Counted from the stretch's first letter, positions 16,446-26,538 are shown. The stretch: DNA of 64,000 bases from Nocardioides houyundeii (GCF_002865585.1 NZ_CP025581.1:434001-498000); one strand, 5' to 3'. A program made the numbers and translations. Notes: generated by a model from the letters alone, not told the origin.

Positions 16446-17357
16446 TCAGGGTAGGATCATCGAGTACGCGCCGGACTCGACGTGCCAGGTCCGGGTCCGC
16501 TCCGGGCCGTAGAGCTCGCCGTCGGCCGAGGCGAAGAACTCCTCGCCGGAGACCGAGACCTCCCGGCCGCGCAGGTAGGTGACGTTGTCCTGCTCGTGGT
16601 GGGTGCCGCGGGACAGCCTGGCGACGTAGGCGAACTTGGCCAGCGGGCCCGTGGCGCGCGAGACCATGATGTCGACGAGGCCGTCCTCGGCGTCCGCCTC
16701 CGGGGTCAGCTCCGCGCCGCCGCCGACCGAGGTGCCGTTGCCGACCGCGACCATCAGCACGGGCCGGTCGAAGTCGTTGACCACGCGGCCGTCCACCTCG
16801 ACCCGCACGCGCAGCGAGGGCGGCAGGAAGGCGGCCTGCAGCGCGCCGAGCGGATAGCCGAGCCGGCCCAGGTTGACCTTGCCGATCCCGACCGAGCCCA
16901 GCCGGTTCTTCCAGCGGTGGCCGCGACGACTGGCCTGCGCGCCGGCGCCCACGTGCACGCTGTTGACCACCACCTCGCCGAGCTCGTCGACGATCAGGTC
17001 GACCGGTCGGATGTCGCCGGTGACCAGCACCCGGGCCGCCTCCTGCGGGTCCAGCGGGATCTCCATGTGGCGCGCGAAGTCGTTGCCGGTGCCGAGCGGG
17101 ATCAGGCCGAGCACCTTGTCCTTCAGCTCGTTGCGCCGGTGCAGCACCGAGACCACGGCGTGCAGGCTGCCGTCGCCGCCGGCGACCACGATGCGCCGCG
17201 AGCCGGCGCGGTGCAGGACGCCGTCCAGCTCGCCGGGGTTCGAGGTCGCAGCCACCTCGACGGACGCCTTGCCGTGCAGCACTTCCAGCGCGGCGTCGAG
17301 CGACTGCTGGTCGGCGGTGCCCGCCTCCGAGTTGGTGATGACCAGCAACGATTCCAT
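16446..17357 (-). CDS. Diacylglycerol/lipid kinase (YegS/DagK family)
   Basis: 303 residues. The DAGK catalytic domain is clear: IVVAGGDGSLHAVVSVL near residues 58-74, then IPLGTGNDFARHMEIP, the ATP-binding glycine motif and conserved Asp. The C-terminal half has the two-layer sheet seen in YegS/DgkB (VAVGNGTSVGGGAELTPEADAEDGLVDIM). It phosphorylates diacylglycerol or a related lipid at the membrane face. Start ATG 17357 is preferred over ATG 17369 because the latter lies inside a TATGGT -10 box. Transcription would then begin at the start codon. Confidence 0.9.
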   Translation of the reverse strand: MESLLVITNSEAGTADQQSLDAALEVLHGKASVEVAATSNPGELDGVLHRAGSRRIVVAGGDGSLHAVVSVLHRRNELKDKVLGLIPLGTGNDFARHMEIPLDPQEAARVLVTGDIRPVDLIVDELGEVVVNSVHVGAGAQASRRGHRWKNRLGSVGIGKVNLGRLGYPLGALQAAFLPPSLRVRVEVDGRVVNDFDRPVLMVAVGNGTSVGGGAELTPEADAEDGLVDIMVSRATGPLAKFAYVARLSRGTHHEQDNVTYLRGREVSVSGEEFFASADGELYGPERTRTWHVESGAYSMILP

Positions 17358-17364
17358 GGCACGG

Positions 17365-17370
17365 ACCATA
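17365..17370 (-). promoter_or_regulatory. -10 box of a probably leaderless lipid-kinase transcript
   Basis: TATGGT on the minus strand, 7 bases before the ATG at 17357. The spacing is what a leaderless mRNA would show. It decides between two in-frame start codons. Confidence 0.5.
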
Positions 17371-17405
17371 GCGGAGAGGCTGCACTCAGAGCCGAGCGAA
17401 AATGA

Positions 17406-18824
<1,419 letters not shown>

Positions 18825-18851
18825 GTCGGCACGGCTCGACTCAGGGCCGAG

Positions 18852-20276
18852 TCAGCGGGCCGCCCGCTGCACCCCGCGCGACCACGCGGCCCGCAGCTCG
18901 GCGGCCTGCTCCCCGGTGCCCCGTGACTCGGTGATCTCCGGCCCGGTGGGAGTCATCTCGACGCTGAACCCTACCGAGGGGGTGCGTCCCTCGGGATCGG
19001 TCGCCCGCACCCACAGCTGGTAGCGGTCGGTCTCGCCCTGGTGCCGCGCCAGCACCGAGGCGACCCGGGTCAGCTGCGGGGCCAGGGCAGCGGCGCGCAC
19101 CTCGAGCCCGACGTACGGCGGCTCGTCCTCCTCCTGGGTGATCTCCAGGGTGCCCGTTGGTCCGGGGGAGGTGAGCAGCTCGTGCCCGAGCATCACCAGG
19201 GAGTCGTCTCCTCCGGGCACGATCTCGACCACGTCGCCCACCGCCGTCAGGAAGTGCAGCGTGGTGGAGCCCAGCGCCTCGCCCGCCTCGCGGCGCAGCA
19301 GCTCCATCAGGGGCATCGCGGTGGCCAGGGAGCCCTGGAGCCGCACCTCGACGGCCGGGCCCGCCAGGCGGGCCGACTCGACCCCCGGGCCACCGGACAG
19401 CACCTCGATCACCCGGGTCGGGTCCACCCGCTCCGCCGGGTCCTGGAACGAGGCCGTGAACACGTTGTCGGTGACCACCACCTCCACCGGCCCGAGGCCG
19501 GCGCCGTGCGGTCCAGCCGCCGCGGCCGCCTCGGCGGGGGCGACGGCGCGTGCGTCGGAGACCCCGAGGATCACGCCCTCGGGCTGCACGGCCAGCCCGG
19601 TCAGGGCGAACGCCGTACGCGCGCCGTCGTGCTGCGACTCCACGCTGCGCGCCAGGTCGACCGCGGCGGTCGGGAACTCGCCGGTCGCCCGCAGCAGCCG
19701 GTCCAAGCCGGTGGTGCCCTCCGCGGTGAAGGAGACCTCGAGGCGGGGGCCGGCGGCGGGGGCGACCAGCTCCCAAGCGGTCTCGGCCACGGTCCAGAAG
19801 TCCGCGCGCCGGGTCGGCCGGAGCGTCAGGTCCGCGCGCTCGGGGCCGAGATCGGCCTCGAGCACCGCGACGTCGGGGTTGTCCGCGGCCCAGGCGAGGG
19901 CCGCGCCGACGTAGGAGTCGTCGGCCGCGTCGCTGTCGGCGTCGATCCGGGCGGTCAGGTGCTGTCGCTGGTCGTGGGTGCGAGCGTCCTCCCACAGCGT
20001 CACCAAGATCTCCCGGGGGTCCAGGTCGCGGGCCACCTGGATCGCGTCGCTGATCTGCTCGGCTTCCGCGCCGAGCTGCAGGTCCAGCGAGATCGTGCAG
20101 GAGAACTCGGGGCAGCCGACCGTGGCCTCCTGGACCCCGGGCGCGTCCCGGAACGCCTCCTCGACCGTCTCGTCGCTGATCCCGCAGGCGGCCAGGCTCA
20201 GCAGCGCCAGTACGACGAGCGCCGCCGCGCGAGCTCGCCGGCGGACGGGACGAGGCGGTGCTGCTGGGCGGGGCAT
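18852..20276 (-). CDS. Putative lipoprotein of unknown function
   Basis: 474 residues. A basic, Pro/Arg-rich start is followed by a hydrophobic stretch and a SLAAC lipobox (Cys about residue 31). The mature protein has no recognised domain. It contains two long alpha/beta stretches with repeated AWAADNPDVAVLEADLGPERADLTL-like and VEVRLQGSLATAMPLM-like units, and few aromatic residues. It should be anchored to the outer face of the membrane. It lies 28 bases after the TetR gene on the same strand and may be cotranscribed with it. Convergent with purA. Confidence 0.7.
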   Translation of the reverse strand: MPRPAAPPRPVRRRARAAALVVLALLSLAACGISDETVEEAFRDAPGVQEATVGCPEFSCTISLDLQLGAEAEQISDAIQVARDLDPREILVTLWEDARTHDQRQHLTARIDADSDAADDSYVGAALAWAADNPDVAVLEADLGPERADLTLRPTRRADFWTVAETAWELVAPAAGPRLEVSFTAEGTTGLDRLLRATGEFPTAAVDLARSVESQHDGARTAFALTGLAVQPEGVILGVSDARAVAPAEAAAAAGPHGAGLGPVEVVVTDNVFTASFQDPAERVDPTRVIEVLSGGPGVESARLAGPAVEVRLQGSLATAMPLMELLRREAGEALGSTTLHFLTAVGDVVEIVPGGDDSLVMLGHELLTSPGPTGTLEITQEEDEPPYVGLEVRAAALAPQLTRVASVLARHQGETDRYQLWVRATDPEGRTPSVGFSVEMTPTGPEITESRGTGEQAAELRAAWSRGVQRAAR

Positions 20277-20304
20277 GCCGCAGATCGTGGCAGACGCGCG
20301 GTCT

Positions 20305-20925
20305 TCAGGGGCGCTGCTGCACCGCGTGGAGCAGATCGCTGCCCAGGTCGACCAGCTCGGCGCGGCTCAGCGGCAGCTCCTCGCCCAGCCAGGAGGCGAG
20401 CACCTCAGCGAACCCGGCGGCGAAGAGCAGACCGTGCAGCCGGGCCCGTTCCGGTGGCCACGCCGCCGCTCCGAACACGTGCTGCGCCTCGTCGCCGACG
20501 AGCTCGGCGAAGCCGGCCAGCAGCTGGTGGCGACGGGCGCGGAGCGCGGCGGTGCCGGTGGACTCCACCACCGCCACCCGGCCCTTGGCGGGGGAGTCGC
20601 CGATCAGGTCGACCACCGCGGTGATCGCGGCCCGCACCTGGCGCGAGGGATCGCCCGCGTGCTCGGTCAGCGCTGACAGGGCGGCGGCGGTCATCTCGGT
20701 GGCCACGGAGTCCAGGGCGGCCACCATCGCCTCGTCGCGGTTGCGGAAGGACTCGTAGAAATAGCGCTCGGTGAGCCCGGCCTCGGCGCAGATGGCGGTC
20801 ATGGTGGTGCCGGGCTCGCCGCCGCCGGCCAGCGTCGCGATCGTGGCCGCGACCAGGCGCTCCCGTCGTACGGCGGCGCGCTCGGCCGCCGACCTGCCGC
20901 CGTAGCTCCGCTCCGATTCGCGCAC
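20305..20925 (-). CDS. TetR-family transcriptional regulator
   Basis: 206 residues. The N-terminal helix-turn-helix is seen at about residues 24-67: RLVAATIATLAGGG, then TTMTAICAEAGLTERYFYESFRNRDEAMVAAL. The C-terminal ligand domain has no recognisable ligand signature. The gene is divergent from an SDR oxidoreductase. A perfect 20-bp palindrome between the two (20976-20995) is a natural operator. So it probably represses the SDR gene, and possibly itself, until a hydrophobic ligand binds. Confidence 0.92.
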   Translation of the reverse strand: MRESERSYGGRSAAERAAVRRERLVAATIATLAGGGEPGTTMTAICAEAGLTERYFYESFRNRDEAMVAALDSVATEMTAAALSALTEHAGDPSRQVRAAITAVVDLIGDSPAKGRVAVVESTGTAALRARRHQLLAGFAELVGDEAQHVFGAAAWPPERARLHGLLFAAGFAEVLASWLGEELPLSRAELVDLGSDLLHAVQQRP

Positions 20926-20948
20926 CGCCTCATCCTGCCGTACCGCCC

Positions 20949-20995
20949 TTGACAGTGACCTGTATCACCGCAAAACTGACAGGACGTCCTGTCAG
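20949..20995 (+). promoter_or_regulatory. SDR promoter with palindromic TetR-type operator
   Basis: A consensus TTGACA -35 (20949-20954) is followed, after a 17-base spacer, by AAAACT (20972-20977). A perfect palindrome CTGACAGGAC/GTCCTGTCAG at 20976-20995 overlaps the end of this -10 and the start region. Binding there would block transcription of the SDR gene; the TetR gene starts 24 bases to the left of the -35. Confidence 0.7.
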
Positions 20996-21013
20996 ATGCC
21001 TCGAAGGAGCCCC

Positions 21014-21853
21014 ATGAGCCGCACCTCCCGCACCCCCGGTCCCGGCGCCAGCCCCTTCGCGGGGCGCACCATCGCCATCACCGGCGGGGCCCGCGGTATC
21101 GGTGCCGCCACCGCCCGGCTGCTGCAGGAGCGGGGCGCGGACGTGATCATCGGCGACCGCGACGCGGCCCACCTGGAGGAGACGGCCCGGGAGCTCGGGG
21201 TGCGCTGGCACCCCCTCGACGTCACCTCGGTCGAGGACTGGACCGCCTTCGTCGCCGCGGCGGGGGAGATCGACGTGCTGGTCAACAACGCCGGGATCAT
21301 GCCCGTCGGGCCGTTCCTGGACGAGGACGCGGGCGTCACCCGGCAGATCTTCGAGGTCAACACCTTCGGCGTCATCAACGGCACCCGGGCCGTCGCGCCC
21401 GGGATGGTCGCGCGGGGCCGCGGGCACGTCGTCAACATCGCCTCCGCCGTGGGTCGCGTCGCGCTGCCCAACGGAGCGTCGTACTCCGCGTCCAAGCACG
21501 CGGTGGTCGGCTTCACCGAGGCGATGCGTGCCGAGCTCGGGCCGTCTGGCGTCGAGGTCTCGATGGTGCTGCCGGTGATCGTCAACACCGCGCTCGGCGC
21601 CGGAGTAGCCCGGACCCGGGGGGTGCCCACGCTGGACCCCGAGCAGGTGGCCGCCGTGGTCGTCGACGTGATCCGGCGCCCGGTCCCCGAGGCCTGGGCA
21701 CCGCGCTGGGGTCAGCCGGTCACCAAGGTCTCCCAGGCGCTGCCGCGCCGCTTCCAGGAGGTGGCCCGGCGGCTGATGGGGGCCGACGACGTGCTCACCC
21801 ATGCCGACGCCGGCGTGCGGGCGGCGTACGAGAGCGAGGCCCGCCGCACCTGA
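21014..21853 (+). CDS. Short-chain dehydrogenase/reductase
   Basis: 279 residues. Classical SDR motifs: TGGARGIGAATARL (T-G-x3-G-x-G, residues about 24-37), DVTSVEDW, NNAGIMPVG (N-N-A-G) and the catalytic YSASK (Y-x3-K) with the upstream Ser in NIASAVG. An NAD(P)-dependent oxidoreductase; the acidic residue after beta-2 (GDRD) favours NAD. Substrate unknown. ATG 21014 is chosen because AAGGAG lies four bases before it; an ATG at 20996 abuts the operator. Under probable control of the divergent TetR protein. Confidence 0.92.
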   Translation: MSRTSRTPGPGASPFAGRTIAITGGARGIGAATARLLQERGADVIIGDRDAAHLEETARELGVRWHPLDVTSVEDWTAFVAAAGEIDVLVNNAGIMPVGPFLDEDAGVTRQIFEVNTFGVINGTRAVAPGMVARGRGHVVNIASAVGRVALPNGASYSASKHAVVGFTEAMRAELGPSGVEVSMVLPVIVNTALGAGVARTRGVPTLDPEQVAAVVVDVIRRPVPEAWAPRWGQPVTKVSQALPRRFQEVARRLMGADDVLTHADAGVRAAYESEARRT

Positions 21854-21882
21854 CCCGGTGACCGAGCAGGGGGAGCCGTGCG

Positions 21883-21981
21883 TCAGTCGACGTCGCAGTA
21901 GCTGGTGATCCCGAAGCCCGCGAGGAAGATCCCGACCGTGTCCAGCCCCGGCGTTGTCCGCATGGGCCGATCATGGCGCAT
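21883..21981 (-). CDS. Possible 32-residue small protein
   Basis: A short minus-strand frame between the SDR gene and purD. It begins at ATG 21981, with AGGGGG four bases upstream, or at ATG 21963. It ends in TGA at 21883. The peptide has a hydrophobic GIFLAGFGITSY core and a CDVD end. It does not overlap the coding parts of its neighbours. Codon use is GC-rich at third positions, as expected of a gene here. No family is recognised; it may be chance. Confidence 0.35.
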   Translation of the reverse strand: MRHDRPMRTTPGLDTVGIFLAGFGITSYCDVD

Positions 21982-22026
21982 CGCGCCCCCTTGCGGGCAG
22001 CGTCCTGGGGGCGGCTCGATCGAGAC

Positions 22027-22032
22027 TAGAAT
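22027..22032 (+). promoter_or_regulatory. purD -10 box, leaderless start
   Basis: TAGAAT, 8 bases before the purD GTG at 22041. No ribosome-binding site precedes the GTG, so the mRNA probably begins at or next to it. Confidence 0.55.
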
Positions 22033-22040
22033 CGCTCCAC

Positions 22041-23306
22041 GTGAAGACCCTCGTGATCGGCACCGGCGGCCGTGAGCACGCCCTCGCCCTGGCCCTCGCG
22101 CGCGATCCCGAGGTCACCGAGGTGCACGCCGCACCGGGCAACCCGGGCATCGCCGAGGTCGCCACGCTGCACGAGGTGGACCCGATGGACGGCGCCGCGG
22201 TGGCCGCGCTGGCGGGACGCCTGGGCGTCGACCTGGTGGTCATCGGCCCGGAGGCGCCGCTGGTGGCCGGGGTCGCGGACGCGGTTACCGACGCCGGCAT
22301 CGCCTGCTTCGGTCCCAGCCGGGCCGCGGCGCTCCTGGAGGGGTCGAAGGCCTTCTCCAAGGAGGTGATGGCCGCCGCCGGGGTGCCGACCGCTCGCTCG
22401 TTCACCTGCACCAGCGCCGAGGAGGTCGCGGCCGCTCTCGACGCCTTCGGCCCGCCGTACGTCGTCAAGGACGACGCCCTGGCCGCCGGCAAGGGCGTGG
22501 TGGTGACCAACGACGAGATCGAGGCGCTGGCGCACGCCTCGTCCTGCGAGCGGGTCGTGATCGAGGAGTTCCTCGACGGGCCCGAGGTCTCGCTCTTCGC
22601 CGTCTGCGACGGCACCACGGCGTACCCGCTGCAGCCCGCACAGGACTTCAAGCGGATCTTCGACGGGGGACTCGGCCCCAACACCGGCGGCATGGGCGCC
22701 TACTCGCCGCTGCCGTGGGCCCCAGCCGACCTGGCCGCCCAGGTGCTCGCGGACGTCGTACAGCCCACGCTGGACGAGATGGCCCGCCGTGGGACGGCCT
22801 TCCGCGGCTGCCTGTACGTCGGCCTGGCGCTGACCGCCGCCGGCCCGCGGGTCATCGAGTTCAACTGCCGCTTCGGCGACCCCGACGTGCAGCCGGTGCT
22901 GGCGCTGCTGGAGTCCGGGCTCGGGTCGCTGCTGCTCGCTGCCGCGCAGGGCCGCCTCGGCGAGGTCTCGCCGCCGCGGTTCCGCGACGGTGCCGCGGTC
23001 AGCGTGGTGCTCGCCAGCGCCGGCTACCCCGAGTCCTCCTCCAAGGGCGACGTCATCGTCGGCACCGAGACGCTGGCCGCCGACGCGGACGTCGACGTGA
23101 TCCACGCCGGCACCTCCGGCGGGTCGCCGCTGCTCACCGCCGGCGGCCGGGTGCTCGCCGTACGCGCCGTCGGCACCGACGTCGCCGACGCCCGGGCCAA
23201 GGCCTACGAGGGCGTCGCCATGATCTCGTTCCCCGGCGCCCAGTGGCGCCGGGACATCGCAGCCGAACCGCTGGGCGTCGTCGAGGGCGCCGCCCTCCAC
23301 GCCTGA
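22041..23306 (+). CDS. purD: Phosphoribosylamine-glycine ligase
   Basis: 421 residues. It joins phosphoribosylamine and glycine with ATP to make GAR, step 2 of purine synthesis. It begins KTLVIGTGGREHALALALA, the canonical PurD start. ATP-grasp motifs include PYVVKDDALAAGKGVVV near residues 135-151, then EEFLDGPEVSLFAVCDG, and the LGPNTGGMGAYSP signature near 211-223. The C-terminal EFNCRFGDPDVQPVL supplies metal-binding residues. It starts at GTG 22041, preceded by a TAGAAT -10 box instead of a ribosome-binding site. purB follows 30 bases later, so they are likely one operon. Confidence 0.96.
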   Translation: MKTLVIGTGGREHALALALARDPEVTEVHAAPGNPGIAEVATLHEVDPMDGAAVAALAGRLGVDLVVIGPEAPLVAGVADAVTDAGIACFGPSRAAALLEGSKAFSKEVMAAAGVPTARSFTCTSAEEVAAALDAFGPPYVVKDDALAAGKGVVVTNDEIEALAHASSCERVVIEEFLDGPEVSLFAVCDGTTAYPLQPAQDFKRIFDGGLGPNTGGMGAYSPLPWAPADLAAQVLADVVQPTLDEMARRGTAFRGCLYVGLALTAAGPRVIEFNCRFGDPDVQPVLALLESGLGSLLLAAAQGRLGEVSPPRFRDGAAVSVVLASAGYPESSSKGDVIVGTETLAADADVDVIHAGTSGGSPLLTAGGRVLAVRAVGTDVADARAKAYEGVAMISFPGAQWRRDIAAEPLGVVEGAALHA

Positions 23307-23336
23307 CCTCCGCCCCCTCCCCGAGGAGCCTCCCTG

Positions 23337-24755
23337 ATGACTGTCCCCAACGTGCTCGCGACCAGGTACGCCGGTGCGGACCTGGCCGCGATCTGGTCGC
23401 CCGAGCACAAGATCGTGCTCGAGCGCCAGCTCTGGATCGCCGTGCTGCGAGCCCAGTCCGACCTCGGCATCGACGTGCCCGAGGGCGTCGTCGAGGCCTA
23501 CGAGGCCGTCGTCGACCAGGTCGACCTGGCCTCGATCGCCGCGCGCGAGCGGGTCACCCGGCACGACGTGAAGGCTCGGATCGAGGAGTTCTGCGCGCTC
23601 GCCGGCCACGAGCACATCCACAAGGGCATGACCTCGCGCGACCTCACCGAGAACGTGGAGCAGCTCCAGCTCAAGCAGTCGCTCGAGCTGCTGCGCGACC
23701 GGACGGTGGCCACCTTGGCCCGGCTGGCCCGCCTCGCCGCCGAGCACGAGACCACCGTGATGGCCGGGCGCTCCCACAACGTCGCCGCGCAGGCCACCAC
23801 CCTGGGCAAGCGGTTCGCCACCATCGCGGACGAGATGCTGATCGGCCTGCAGCGCGTCGAGGAGCTGCTGGCGCGCTACCCGCTGCGCGGCATCAAGGGC
23901 CCGATGGGCACCGCGCAGGACATGCTCGACCTGCTCGACGGCGACGCCTCCAAGCTCGCCGACCTGGAGACCCGGGTCGCGGCCCACCTGGGGTTCGACA
24001 ACGTGCTGACCAGCGTCGGCCAGGTCTACCCCCGCTCGCTGGACTTCGACGTGCTCTCCGCGGTGGTGCAGCTGGTGGCGGGTCCCTCCAACCTGGCGAC
24101 CACGATCCGGCTGATGGCCGGGATCGAGCTGGTCACCGAGGGCTTCAAGGAGGGCCAGGTCGGCTCCTCGGCGATGCCGCACAAGATGAACACCCGTTCC
24201 TGCGAGCGGGTCAACGGCCTGGCCGTCATCACCCGCGGCTACCTCTCGATGGTCGGCGAGCTCGCCGGCGACCAGTGGAACGAGGGCGACGTCTCCTGCT
24301 CCGTCGTACGCCGGGTGGCGCTGCCCGACGCCTTCTTCGCCGCCGACGGCCTCTTCCAGACCTTCCTCACCGTGCTCGACGAGTTCGGCGCATTCCCGGC
24401 CGTCATCCAGCGCGAGCTCGACCGCTACCTGCCGTTCCTGGCCACCACCAAGGTGCTGATGGCCGCCGTGCGCAACGGCGTCGGCCGCGAGGTCGCCCAC
24501 GAGGCCATCAAGGAGGCCGCGGTCGGCGTGGCCCTGGACATGCGCAAGGGCCAGGTCGAGAACGACGTCTTCGCCCGTCTCGCCGCCGACACCCGGCTCG
24601 GCCTGACCCAGGACCAGATCGCCAGCCTGGTCGCCGACCCGATCGAGTTCACCGGCGCCGCGGTGGCGCAGGTGCAGGAGGTCTGCCGCCGGGTCGCGGT
24701 GGTGGCGGAGCGGTACCCCGAGGCTGCGGCGTACTCGCCTGGCGCGATTCTGTAA
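23337..24755 (+). CDS. purB: Adenylosuccinate lyase
   Basis: 472 residues. It releases fumarate from SAICAR and from adenylosuccinate, so it acts twice in purine synthesis. Seen: HIHKGMTSRDLTENVE (catalytic His/Thr region near residues 95-110) and the fumarase-superfamily signature GSSAMPHKMNTRSCERVNGL near residues 279-298. An N-terminal YAGADLAAIWSPEHKIVLER is typical of purB. GAGGAG precedes the ATG at 23337. After the stop come two REP-like palindromic units. The product of purD is not its substrate, but both lie in the same pathway. Confidence 0.96.
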   Translation: MTVPNVLATRYAGADLAAIWSPEHKIVLERQLWIAVLRAQSDLGIDVPEGVVEAYEAVVDQVDLASIAARERVTRHDVKARIEEFCALAGHEHIHKGMTSRDLTENVEQLQLKQSLELLRDRTVATLARLARLAAEHETTVMAGRSHNVAAQATTLGKRFATIADEMLIGLQRVEELLARYPLRGIKGPMGTAQDMLDLLDGDASKLADLETRVAAHLGFDNVLTSVGQVYPRSLDFDVLSAVVQLVAGPSNLATTIRLMAGIELVTEGFKEGQVGSSAMPHKMNTRSCERVNGLAVITRGYLSMVGELAGDQWNEGDVSCSVVRRVALPDAFFAADGLFQTFLTVLDEFGAFPAVIQRELDRYLPFLATTKVLMAAVRNGVGREVAHEAIKEAAVGVALDMRKGQVENDVFARLAADTRLGLTQDQIASLVADPIEFTGAAVAQVQEVCRRVAVVAERYPEAAAYSPGAIL

Positions 24756-24764
24756 GCGGGGCTG

Positions 24765-24932
24765 GCAGGGATCCCCGCTCAGCCGGGGATCCCTGCGCCT
24801 AGGGGGGCATGCATGCCCCTCGAACCGTAGGAACACCCCACCAACCTCCTGTGGTGGTGCATGGATACCCGCCTGGGCGGGGATCCCTGCGCCTAGGGGG
24901 GCATGCATGCCTCTCCAGCCGCAAGGAACCCC
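24765..24932. repeat. Two REP-like palindromic units after purB
   Basis: Unit 1 (24765-24819) is a perfect inverted repeat GCAGGGATCCCCG/CGGGGATCCCTGC, then a perfect 16-bp palindrome GGGGCATGCATGCCCC. Unit 2 (about 24858-24920) repeats the order with CCCGCC/GGCGGGGATCCCTGC and another GGGGGGCATGCATGCC. The intervening GCCTAGGGGGGCATGCATGC segment is identical between the units. Related to 3134-3235. Confidence 0.8.
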
Positions 24933-25024
24933 CTCGAACCCGCCCGTACGCCGCCCCGTCGCGCGGTGCGCGTCCCCCGATTTGGGGGTTCCCTGGCAGT
25001 TACCGACCGGTAAGACTGCAGCCC

Positions 25025-25480
25025 ATGCGCCTCCCTCACGCTCTCGCCGCCGTGCTCCTGGTCGGGATGGGCACGGGCCTGGCCGGTTGCGGCAACGACG
25101 ACAAGCCCGTGCAGGGCACCCCGGGGCAGATCGGCTCCACCAGCGAGGACGGCCTCTCCGAGGACTTCCCCCGCGACGACGTGCCCATGCCCGACGGCGA
25201 GGTGAGCGACGCGCTCGGCTCCAAGCACGGCTTCATGTTCGTGCTGACCGTGGACCAGCCGCTCGAGGCCACGATGGGGGAGATCGAGTCGCTGATGTCG
25301 GAGGCGGGGTTCGTCGTCGACTCCGAGGAGAGCTCCGCCGGCACCGCCGAGGCGGTCTACGTCTCCGAGGAGTGGCAGGTCACCGCGGCCGCGCTCACCT
25401 CGGAGAGCGAGAAGGGCCGCGAGCTGGGTCTGCCGGCCGAGGTGACCCGGCTCAACTACGCCGTGACACCCGGCACCTGA
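25025..25480 (+). CDS. Putative lipoprotein of unknown function
   Basis: 151 residues: lipoprotein signal with GLAGC lipobox (Cys about 24). An acidic Ser/Asp-rich linker follows, then a globular C-terminal half of alternating beta and alpha segments (FMFVLTVDQPLEATMGEIESLMSEAGF). No family recognised. ATG 25025 stands 8 bases after a TAAGAC hexamer (25011-25016), so it may be leaderless. It would be anchored to the outside of the membrane. Confidence 0.7.
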   Translation: MRLPHALAAVLLVGMGTGLAGCGNDDKPVQGTPGQIGSTSEDGLSEDFPRDDVPMPDGEVSDALGSKHGFMFVLTVDQPLEATMGEIESLMSEAGFVVDSEESSAGTAEAVYVSEEWQVTAAALTSESEKGRELGLPAEVTRLNYAVTPGT

Positions 25481-25582
25481 GCCGTCCCGCCCGGTACGAC
25501 GGGCGCCTGGCAGACGCCGTGTGACCCAGCCGACGCCCGCCGCAGTTTGGCGCAGCCCGGCCCGAGGACCGATCTTGGGCGG

Positions 25583-26161
25583 ATGACCACCCCCGTGACC
25601 GTCTCCGTGACCCGCCACGTCGACCCCGCCCACACCGAGGAGATGCTGGCCTGGGTCGAGGCCGGATCAACGTTGGCCCAGCGCTTCGACGGCTTCCTGG
25701 GCAGCGGCTGGGTCAAGCCGCAGACCGGCTCGCCGGAGTGGCACATGCTCTACCGCTTCGCCTCCGCCGAGCACCTTTCGGTCTGGGAGGAGTCGCCGCA
25801 GCGGGCGTGGTGGCTGGCGGCCGGTCAGGGACGCATCGAGGAGACCCGCGTCGAGCGCCGTACCGGGATCGAGGGCTGGTTCGACGAGCCGGTGCACTTC
25901 GAGACCCTCGACTCCGCCGTGGCTCCCGTGGCGCCAGCGCCTCCGCGGTGGAAGCAGATGGTCATCATCTTCATGGTGTTCTTCCCGCTGAGCCTGTGCA
26001 CCAACTGGCTCGCGGGGCACCTGATCCCCGACTGGCCGCTGGTGCCGCGGGTGCTGCTCATCATCACGGTGATGACGCCCCTGATGACCTACGTGCTGAT
26101 GCCGTTCGCCACCCGCAAGATGCAGTGGTTCCTGCAGCCGGGCGTCAGGCCGAGGGCTTGA
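25583..26161 (+). CDS. ABM-domain protein with two membrane segments
   Basis: 192 residues. Residues 1-95 have the dimeric alpha-beta barrel pattern of antibiotic-biosynthesis monooxygenase (ABM) proteins: VTVSVTRHVDPAHTEEMLAWVEAG, FDGFLGSGWVKP, WHMLYRFASAEHLSVWEES. Two hydrophobic helices follow (about 127-150 and 160-185), so it is probably held in the membrane with the ABM domain in the cytosol. Reaction unknown. Its last 17 bases overlap the end of a convergent gene that also encodes an ABM protein, an unusual pairing. Confidence 0.75.
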   Translation: MTTPVTVSVTRHVDPAHTEEMLAWVEAGSTLAQRFDGFLGSGWVKPQTGSPEWHMLYRFASAEHLSVWEESPQRAWWLAAGQGRIEETRVERRTGIEGWFDEPVHFETLDSAVAPVAPAPPRWKQMVIIFMVFFPLSLCTNWLAGHLIPDWPLVPRVLLIITVMTPLMTYVLMPFATRKMQWFLQPGVRPRA

Positions 26162-26465
26162 CGTCCAGGACGACGTCGAACTCCAGCAGCTCCGCGCCGG
26201 AGGCGACCGGCTTGGCGGGGGCCTCGCCGGGCTTGGTGGCGTGCGCGGCACGGCTGTCCCCGTCGCGCCACGCGGCGAACGACTCCTCGTCCGCCCAGTG
26301 GGTGACCACGAAGTAGCGCGAGCCGCCGGCCGTGGGGCGCAGCAGCTGGAAGCCCAGGAAGCCCGGCGAGCCCTCGACGGCGCCGGCCCGAGCGGCGAAC
26401 CGCTTCTCCAGCTCCTCGCCGGCGCCGGGAGGAACGGTGATGGCGTTGATCTTCACGACTGACAT
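26145..26465 (-). CDS. Antibiotic-biosynthesis monooxygenase (HmoA/ABM-like)
   Basis: 106 residues, one ABM barrel: [25 protein letters not shown], then [17 protein letters not shown] and [18 protein letters not shown]. Family members are monooxygenases (including haem-degrading HmoA/IsdG types) or structural barrels. The sequence lacks features that settle which. It is convergent with, and overlaps by 17 bases, another ABM-type gene. The start is divergent from purC, 87 bases away. Confidence 0.85.
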   Translation of the reverse strand: MSVVKINAITVPPGAGEELEKRFAARAGAVEGSPGFLGFQLLRPTAGGSRYFVVTHWADEESFAAWRDGDSRAAHATKPGEAPAKPVASGAELLEFDVVLDVKPSA

Positions 26466-26538
26466 GCCACGAGCCTAGGCCCGATGCCATAGCCGTCCCG
26501 CCGCCGGCGTCGGTGCTCGGGACGTGCTCGCGCGTCGC

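Noticed and set aside
22026..24908. A 960-residue minus-strand frame antisense to purD and purB
   Set aside because: Composition is the usual His/Gln/Gly-rich mirror of GC-rich coding. Its start lies in the REP-like repeat, which explains the AGIPAQAGIHAPP-like beginning.
24756..25024. CRISPR array in the repeat-rich stretch
   Set aside because: Two palindromic units with unequal, non-spacer-like intervals; no Cas genes.
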